In this document: positions 62,061 through 64,000 of the stretch, piece after piece
Numbering within the stretch: the stretch's first letter is position 1
Layout of the letters: every line of letters begins with the position of its first letter
Notes under the pieces: generated by a model
Told to the model about the DNA's origin: nothing
Seen by the model: only the letters and a program-made list of their open reading frames with translations
Database searches by the model: none
Translations under genes and position numbers: made by a program
Assembly: GCF_000763575.1 (NCBI RefSeq)
Contig: NZ_CP009170.1
Span: 2,195,501-2,259,500, forward strand
Direction: 5' to 3'
DNA from: Thermoanaerobacter kivui
Lineage (GTDB): Bacteria; Bacillota; Thermoanaerobacteria; Thermoanaerobacterales; Thermoanaerobacteraceae
Length of the DNA stretch: 64,000 bases

Positions 62061-63041
62061 TTAGAGGATTTTGAAATATCCATATCCTAATCTTGTCTTT
62101 GCACCTATACCAAATTCAGTAAGAGCTTTCTTTACCCAGTTTTCTACCAATTCTTTTAAGAAAGTATCATCTTTTAAAAAATCTATTGCCCCTTTCACTT
62201 CTGATGGAATTTCTTTTTTTATGAGTTCTTTAAAACGGATTTTATCAAAAAGCACACTAAAGTTAAAACTGGTGTTTTCCTTCACTGTCAGAAAAGGTAT
62301 AGGAATAGGGTTCTCCCAATCGCCTGGTGGCGTTTTCCCTGTATCATCGCTGTAATAACTTTTATAATGTACATTTATTATATCCACATCGAAAAGCGAA
62401 ACATTGTTATTGATAACCGGAAAGGCATCAAGGAAAAGAAACAATCCTTTAAAATCTTGGGTACCAAAAAGCAATTTATGTAAAACTCTTTTTGGCGAAT
62501 CTTCTTTCCCTTTATCTTTAGAAGAAGATCTATCAAAAATCAAACCTTCATAAAGCTCCTTTTGTAAATTCTCAATTTCCCCTTCTTCTATCTCTTCACC
62601 CCTTGCTTCTTCTATTGCTATATCCCAAAAACTTACCATCCTACAAACACCTTTTAAAGCAGTACCAGGAATATAAGGTATTCCAAATAGATGATGTATT
62701 GTAAGAGAAGTTTCTAAAGGATGTTCTACACCTAAACCTATTACCAATCTGGAAGCAGTTGTAATCTTGTATTGTCTTAAAATTGGTTGGTAGCCTTGCT
62801 TAGAAAGGTCTTCAACTTGAAGATTAACTTTGGAAAGATAAGCATCAAAATCTAAACTCCTCATGGAGTAGCTGGCAAGGCTAGTTAGAAATGCATTTTT
62901 GGCTCCTTCTTTCCCGCTTTCGATTAATTCCCTTCTTATTAGCTTTGAAAATGCTAGAGAAAAATTTTCACACTTATCCCAAGCAATCTTAGAATCATCT
63001 TTGTACACAACCCTTACCAAATCCGAAAAACTTTTTATCAT
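62061..63041 (-). CDS. cmr6: Type III-B CRISPR RAMP protein Cmr6
   Basis: 326 residues. RAMP fold with the Gly-rich loop GIPYIPGTALKGVCRMVSFW near residue 125 and a C-terminal GIGAKTRLGYGYFKI, both typical of Cmr6. Part of the Cmr effector that binds crRNA and cleaves target RNA. Overlaps the cmr5 stop by 4 bases; end of the operon in this window. Confidence 0.92.
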   Translation of the reverse strand: MIKSFSDLVRVVYKDDSKIAWDKCENFSLAFSKLIRRELIESGKEGAKNAFLTSLASYSMRSLDFDAYLSKVNLQVEDLSKQGYQPILRQYKITTASRLVIGLGVEHPLETSLTIHHLFGIPYIPGTALKGVCRMVSFWDIAIEEARGEEIEEGEIENLQKELYEGLIFDRSSSKDKGKEDSPKRVLHKLLFGTQDFKGLFLFLDAFPVINNNVSLFDVDIINVHYKSYYSDDTGKTPPGDWENPIPIPFLTVKENTSFNFSVLFDKIRFKELIKKEIPSEVKGAIDFLKDDTFLKELVENWVKKALTEFGIGAKTRLGYGYFKIL

Positions 63042-63445
63042 TGTCCCTCCCTCTCTCCAAGCGAATTAGCTTTTTCTTCCTTTATTTCAATTTCAACTGT
63101 TCTCTTCAGCCAATTTGCTAAGGCTAAAATTTCTGTAGTAGCTAATCGCAGAATTTGAAAATCTTTGTTGACAAATTCTTCAAGAGCATCCTTATCCCTT
63201 GGTATGTATCCTCTTTTTTGCAACCACTTGTTTAGCGTATAATATACTGGCTTAGTTTCCTCTTTGGATTTGTAAAAAGCAAGGGTGGAAATCAAACCAT
63301 TTGAAACGATAAAAGCTGGCAACCTTCTGGCATTTGCCTTGTATTTGTCTCTTTTATCTTTTTCTTTGGGTAAATTTTTTACTTCTTCAAGGCAAAAATT
63401 CGCTCTTTCTTGCTCGAGGGTTTTAACTTTCAAACCTTCAACCAT
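63038..63445 (-). CDS. cmr5: Type III-B CRISPR small subunit Cmr5
   Basis: 135 residues, all-helical: ARRLPAFIVSNGLISTLAFY and TLNKWLQKRGYIPRDKDALE, with LRLATTEILALANWLKRTVE at the end, the Cmr5 signature. Forms the minor filament of the Cmr complex. Lies between cmr4 and cmr6 as expected. Confidence 0.9.
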   Translation of the reverse strand: MVEGLKVKTLEQERANFCLEEVKNLPKEKDKRDKYKANARRLPAFIVSNGLISTLAFYKSKEETKPVYYTLNKWLQKRGYIPRDKDALEEFVNKDFQILRLATTEILALANWLKRTVEIEIKEEKANSLGEREGQ

Positions 63446-63470
63446 CTTTCTTATCCTCCCTTTTAGAGAT

Positions 63471-64000
63471 TTATGGATAAATCTTTACTCTCATAAACCC
63501 TTTTCCCGTAGTTTCATCTCCTCCAAGCTGGAGAATAGTTCCATTTAATATTTCATGCAAATTATCTAAAACTTCTGCAGAGTTAAAATAATTCCCTTCC
63601 CAAGCTTTTTTAAGATAAAATTCTTTATTTTTTACCTTTTCCAGCCATTCTTTTTTCTCAATCTTATTCTTTGCTTCTTCCCAGTTAAGTTTTCCCTGGG
63701 TCTTTTCTTTCACTTCAAGAAGGCAGCTATAAAATTCATCATCTATTCCAAAATAAGGGTCACTAATAAATAAAAGTGAATAAAATACGCTCTCAGAGGG
63801 TATGAGTTCTTCAGTAAACAATGCTCCCTCCTTCACCGTCCCTGTCTTTTGGTCAATTCTCACTCTTGTCCTCACCTCAACGGCATAATTTACAAAATCT
63901 CTGAAGGTATCATCTGACACAATGGCAAAATGTTTTTCAATATCTGTTGTAAGGAAAGTTTTAGGAAGCAAATTCTTTATAAACTTGACAACTTCTGAAA
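63471..64000 (-). CDS. cmr4: Type III-B CRISPR RAMP protein Cmr4, C-terminal part, runs off right edge
   Basis: About 176 residues visible; the frame is open to the window edge, so the start is outside. VEVRTRVRIDQKTGTVKEGA followed by LFTEELIPSESVFYSLLFIS and ILQLGGDETTGKGFMRVKIY match Cmr4 C-termini. Cmr4 is the backbone RNase subunit; its catalytic Asp lies in the missing N-terminal part. The rest of the locus (cmr1-3, possibly the array) should be to the right. Confidence 0.9.
   Translation of the reverse strand, partial: SEVVKFIKNLLPKTFLTTDIEKHFAIVSDDTFRDFVNYAVEVRTRVRIDQKTGTVKEGALFTEELIPSESVFYSLLFISDPYFGIDDEFYSCLLEVKEKTQGKLNWEEAKNKIEKKEWLEKVKNKEFYLKKAWEGNYFNSAEVLDNLHEILNGTILQLGGDETTGKGFMRVKIYP

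Overview
The window looks like chromosomal DNA of a thermophilic, spore-forming, low-GC Firmicute of the Thermoanaerobacter type. Reasons: AT-rich codon use with strong AGGAGG-type ribosome binding sites and frequent TTG/GTG starts; the clostridial/bacillar order purR - spoVG - glmU - prs - pth - mfd - prsA - spoVT - yabG; several S-layer (SLH) proteins; and a type III-B (Cmr) CRISPR module at the right edge. No rRNA or tRNA gene and no CRISPR array was seen.

Layout. 1-0.5 kb: 5' end of an ISLre2 transposase running off the left edge. 0.7-15.5 kb: a mostly minus-strand housekeeping and sporulation block (yabG, spoVT, prsA, mfd, a PrsW-like protein, pth, htrA, a two-component system, prs, glmU, spoVG, purR), followed by divergent murC. 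17-20 kb: LacI regulator, CPBP protease, Hsp20 and a small ribbon-helix-helix protein. 20-23.6 kb: fructose operon fruR-fruK-EIIA-fruA. 23.7-32.2 kb: cell-envelope cluster (S-layer protein, GH26-like glycosidase, frameshifted DUF4127 protein, SLH polysaccharide deacetylase, truncated stalk/SH3 protein). 32.2-35.8 kb: toxin-antitoxin pair, pyrG with an attenuator-like leader, PHP phosphatase. 35.8-40.8 kb: accessory region with small membrane proteins, a decayed transposon with terminal inverted repeats, small-gene remnants, a GC-rich structured element, interspersed repeats and a broken toxin-antitoxin locus. 40.9-43.6 kb: serine biosynthesis. 43.8-51.6 kb: giant SLH subtilisin (frameshifted) and a C-terminal processing protease. 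51.7-55.4 kb: threonine operon. 55.9-62 kb: amino acid permease with a premature stop, WalJ-like MBL protein, flavin-oxidoreductase pseudogene, GH130 phosphorylase, DUF4416, a transporter fragment and TrmH. 62-64 kb: cmr6, cmr5, cmr4.

How genes work together. The response regulator and histidine kinase sit upstream of htrA. Between kinase and htrA are two promoters with the same architecture (three 11-bp direct repeats ending 4 bp before TATAAT). The upstream one could also make a roughly 77-nt RNA with a CU-rich anti-Shine-Dalgarno stretch. spoVG has a textbook sigma-H promoter, and its leader carries a remnant that reads like the 3' end of an IS605/IS607 tnpB and can pair with the spoVG start region. 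Several genes have hairpins arranged around their ribosome binding sites (ISLre2 transposase, yabG, the MBL gene).

Broken genes are frequent: two envelope genes with one-base homopolymer frameshifts, a permease with TGG to TGA, a flavin-enzyme pseudogene, a transporter fragment, a transposon with its transposase deleted, and two toxin-antitoxin loci joined to or eroded into other sequence. All functional calls come from reading motifs by eye; no database search was run.
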